64,000 nucleotides of DNA from Pseudopedobacter alpinus. Lineage in GTDB: Bacteria > Bacteroidota > Bacteroidia > Sphingobacteriales > Sphingobacteriaceae. The translations under genes and the position numbers were made by a program. This document shows, piece by piece, positions 62,902-64,000 of this stretch (position 1 is its first letter; each line of letters begins with the position of its first letter). The DNA lies in the NCBI RefSeq assembly GCF_042684645.1, contig NZ_JBHULV010000011.1:1-64000 (forward strand). The letters are read 5' to 3'. Below the pieces are notes generated by a model. The model searched no databases. It was not told the origin of the DNA and saw only the letters and a program-made list of their open reading frames with translations.

Positions 62902-63795
62902 ATGAAACTAACATTCCTTTTACTAATACTTATAACTCTCACTGCACCAAACCTACACGCCCAGGATGTAAAAGCAAACCACATTGAGGGGAAATGGGTA
63001 ACTTCCAGAGAAACAGAACCAGCCTCAATGAAGCTTGACTTTTTATTAAAAATTGATGGGACAAAAGGCAGGATAATAGATGGGGATAAGGTAGCAATGC
63101 CTCTGTATGATAGTATAACCTACGATGGAAATGGCGTATGGTCTGCCATTGCTTATAAACCAGTTATCAATAAAGATAATACGCAATCCTTTCGTATGGT
63201 GAGAAGCCAAGCCGTAAAGCTGAGGATAAGTGCTGATAAATATTCCCTGTTCGAAATCCCGGGTAACATTGAACTGTTAAGACGAGGGATGTATCCCGGC
63301 GAACAGGAGGAAATTGACCGGATAATAAAGACATTACCGGATATTCCCCGGCCTTCTGATGAAGAATTAAGCAAATTATGTTATAGAATAGATAAACATG
63401 ATGTCGAGTTTAATTCTGACCTCAAAAAAATGGCTGGAGTGACATCTTCTGATCCTCCTCTTCTTATAAAAGCTAAAGTTCAAAAATTTTGGAAAACTTA
63501 TTATATGGATTTAGGTTGCGACAGCTCAGGATTCTCGGTTGAATTTGGTAATATTTTAAAATTTTCTACCCATCGAAGTTATAGTTGGTTCATTGATGTT
63601 GTGAAAGAAAAGTATAATGTAAACATTGATATCCCTGATCCAGTTGATGGTAAAACCTTGTTAGATTTTGTACAGGATGAAATACTGAGATTTGAAAAAA
63701 TAGATAACCAAATCGAAAAGGTAAAAGAACTCAAAGATATTTATATACATCTAAAAAACGATTTAGGCGCCAAACATGCTGTTGAATTAAAATAA
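62902..63795 (+). CDS. Secreted protein of unknown function (tandem family)
   Basis: The 297-residue product has a Sec signal (LLLILITLTAPNLHAQ). An N-terminal beta-rich part (about 20-130; IEGKWVTSRETEPASMKLDF) is followed by a helical part containing EEIDRIIKTLPDIPRPSDEE (about 135-155) and LCYRIDKHDVEF. The same helical motif opens the mature region of the next gene (63803 onward). No known family is recognised. It is 25 bp after the thioredoxin-like gene and 7 bp before the next. Confidence 0.7.
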   Translation: MKLTFLLLILITLTAPNLHAQDVKANHIEGKWVTSRETEPASMKLDFLLKIDGTKGRIIDGDKVAMPLYDSITYDGNGVWSAIAYKPVINKDNTQSFRMVRSQAVKLRISADKYSLFEIPGNIELLRRGMYPGEQEEIDRIIKTLPDIPRPSDEELSKLCYRIDKHDVEFNSDLKKMAGVTSSDPPLLIKAKVQKFWKTYYMDLGCDSSGFSVEFGNILKFSTHRSYSWFIDVVKEKYNVNIDIPDPVDGKTLLDFVQDEILRFEKIDNQIEKVKELKDIYIHLKNDLGAKHAVELK

Positions 63796-63802
63796 GCCAT
63801 AA

Positions 63803-64000
63803 ATGAACATATCGCAAAAGGCAATCTTATTCCTCATTTTTTTACTAGTGCAACTATCTGTAAAAGCTCAAGTTGCAGCAGACGAACAAAAGGAAATAGA
63901 CCAGATAATAAAAACATTGCCTGTTATTCTGCGACCGTTAGAGGAAGAACTTGCTAGCTGGTGTTTTGCAATTGGTCAAGGTGACAGCAAAAGTTATACG
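63803..64000 (+). CDS. Secreted protein related to previous gene, cut by window edge
   Basis: The 66 codons visible encode a Sec signal (LFLIFLLVQLSVKAQ) and then KEIDQIIKTLPVILRPLEEE and LASWCFAIG, which align with the EEIDRIIKTLP...LCYRI stretch of the preceding product. The gene runs off the right end. The beta-rich N-terminal domain of its neighbour is missing here. Confidence 0.7.
   Translation, partial: MNISQKAILFLIFLLVQLSVKAQVAADEQKEIDQIIKTLPVILRPLEEELASWCFAIGQGDSKSYT

Overview
The window looks like chromosome from a low-GC member of the Bacteroidota, most likely the Sphingobacteriaceae (Pedobacter-like). Signs are AT-rich intergenic DNA, few Shine-Dalgarno sites, several promoters of the Bacteroidota form TAnnTTTG, a GldD gliding lipoprotein, SusC-plug-like motifs (EVVVVGYG, GVIIITKK), WG-repeat and DUF4197 proteins, and an arabinose cluster with a NUDIX-type regulator. 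Genus and species cannot be fixed from the sequence alone. I saw no rRNA, tRNA, CRISPR array or intact insertion sequence.

Layout. 0-2.6 kb: remnant of a regulator gene, two tandem DUF4197 genes and dispersed extragenic repeats. 2.6-8.3 kb: a von Willebrand A surface protein, divergent from an ECF sigma factor overlapping a membrane anti-sigma/TonB-like protein, then an M1 peptidase. 8.3-12 kb: an AAA/DUF4143 ATPase with four 22-bp upstream repeats, a ComM-like Mg-chelatase ATPase and an MsrA lipoprotein. 12.2-17.1 kb: a DabB-DabA inorganic-carbon uptake pair with a LysR regulator. 17.4-21.9 kb: a type I secretion-like operon (ABC, HlyD, TolC) whose ABC protein lacks several catalytic motifs. 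22-28.8 kb: arabinose catabolism (regulator, araB, araD, araA) with an FHS-family sugar transporter. 29-33.8 kb: serine hydrolase, fumC, a MITE-like element, a low-molecular-weight phosphatase and small secreted proteins.

34.0-40.4 kb holds a compact four-gene operon that matches Wadjet (JetA-JetB-JetC-JetD), an SMC-family plasmid-defence system. 40.5-53.2 kb is mostly ordinary: a beta-CASP metallo-beta-lactamase protein, a BlaI/BlaR1-type regulatory pair with a clear self-operator, a lipoprotein-release permease, GldD, AroE, a ComA-like phosphosulfolactate synthase, a TPR protein and an ALDH7 dehydrogenase.

53.6-64 kb is an accessory region of small exported proteins of unknown function. 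It contains a 154-residue gene present twice at about 95% identity, three tandem paralogues of which the middle one has an in-frame stop, a WG-repeat protein, a PPC-domain lipoprotein, an exported thioredoxin-like protein and a tandem pair of related proteins at the window edge. Three transcription units here share an inverted repeat (AATACCC-N6-GGGTATT) placed exactly 21 nt before a TAnnTTTG-like -7 box. This suggests one regulator, possibly of the NarL/FixJ class, controls a small undescribed regulon of exported proteins. That shared promoter and the Wadjet operon are the two most interesting things in the window.
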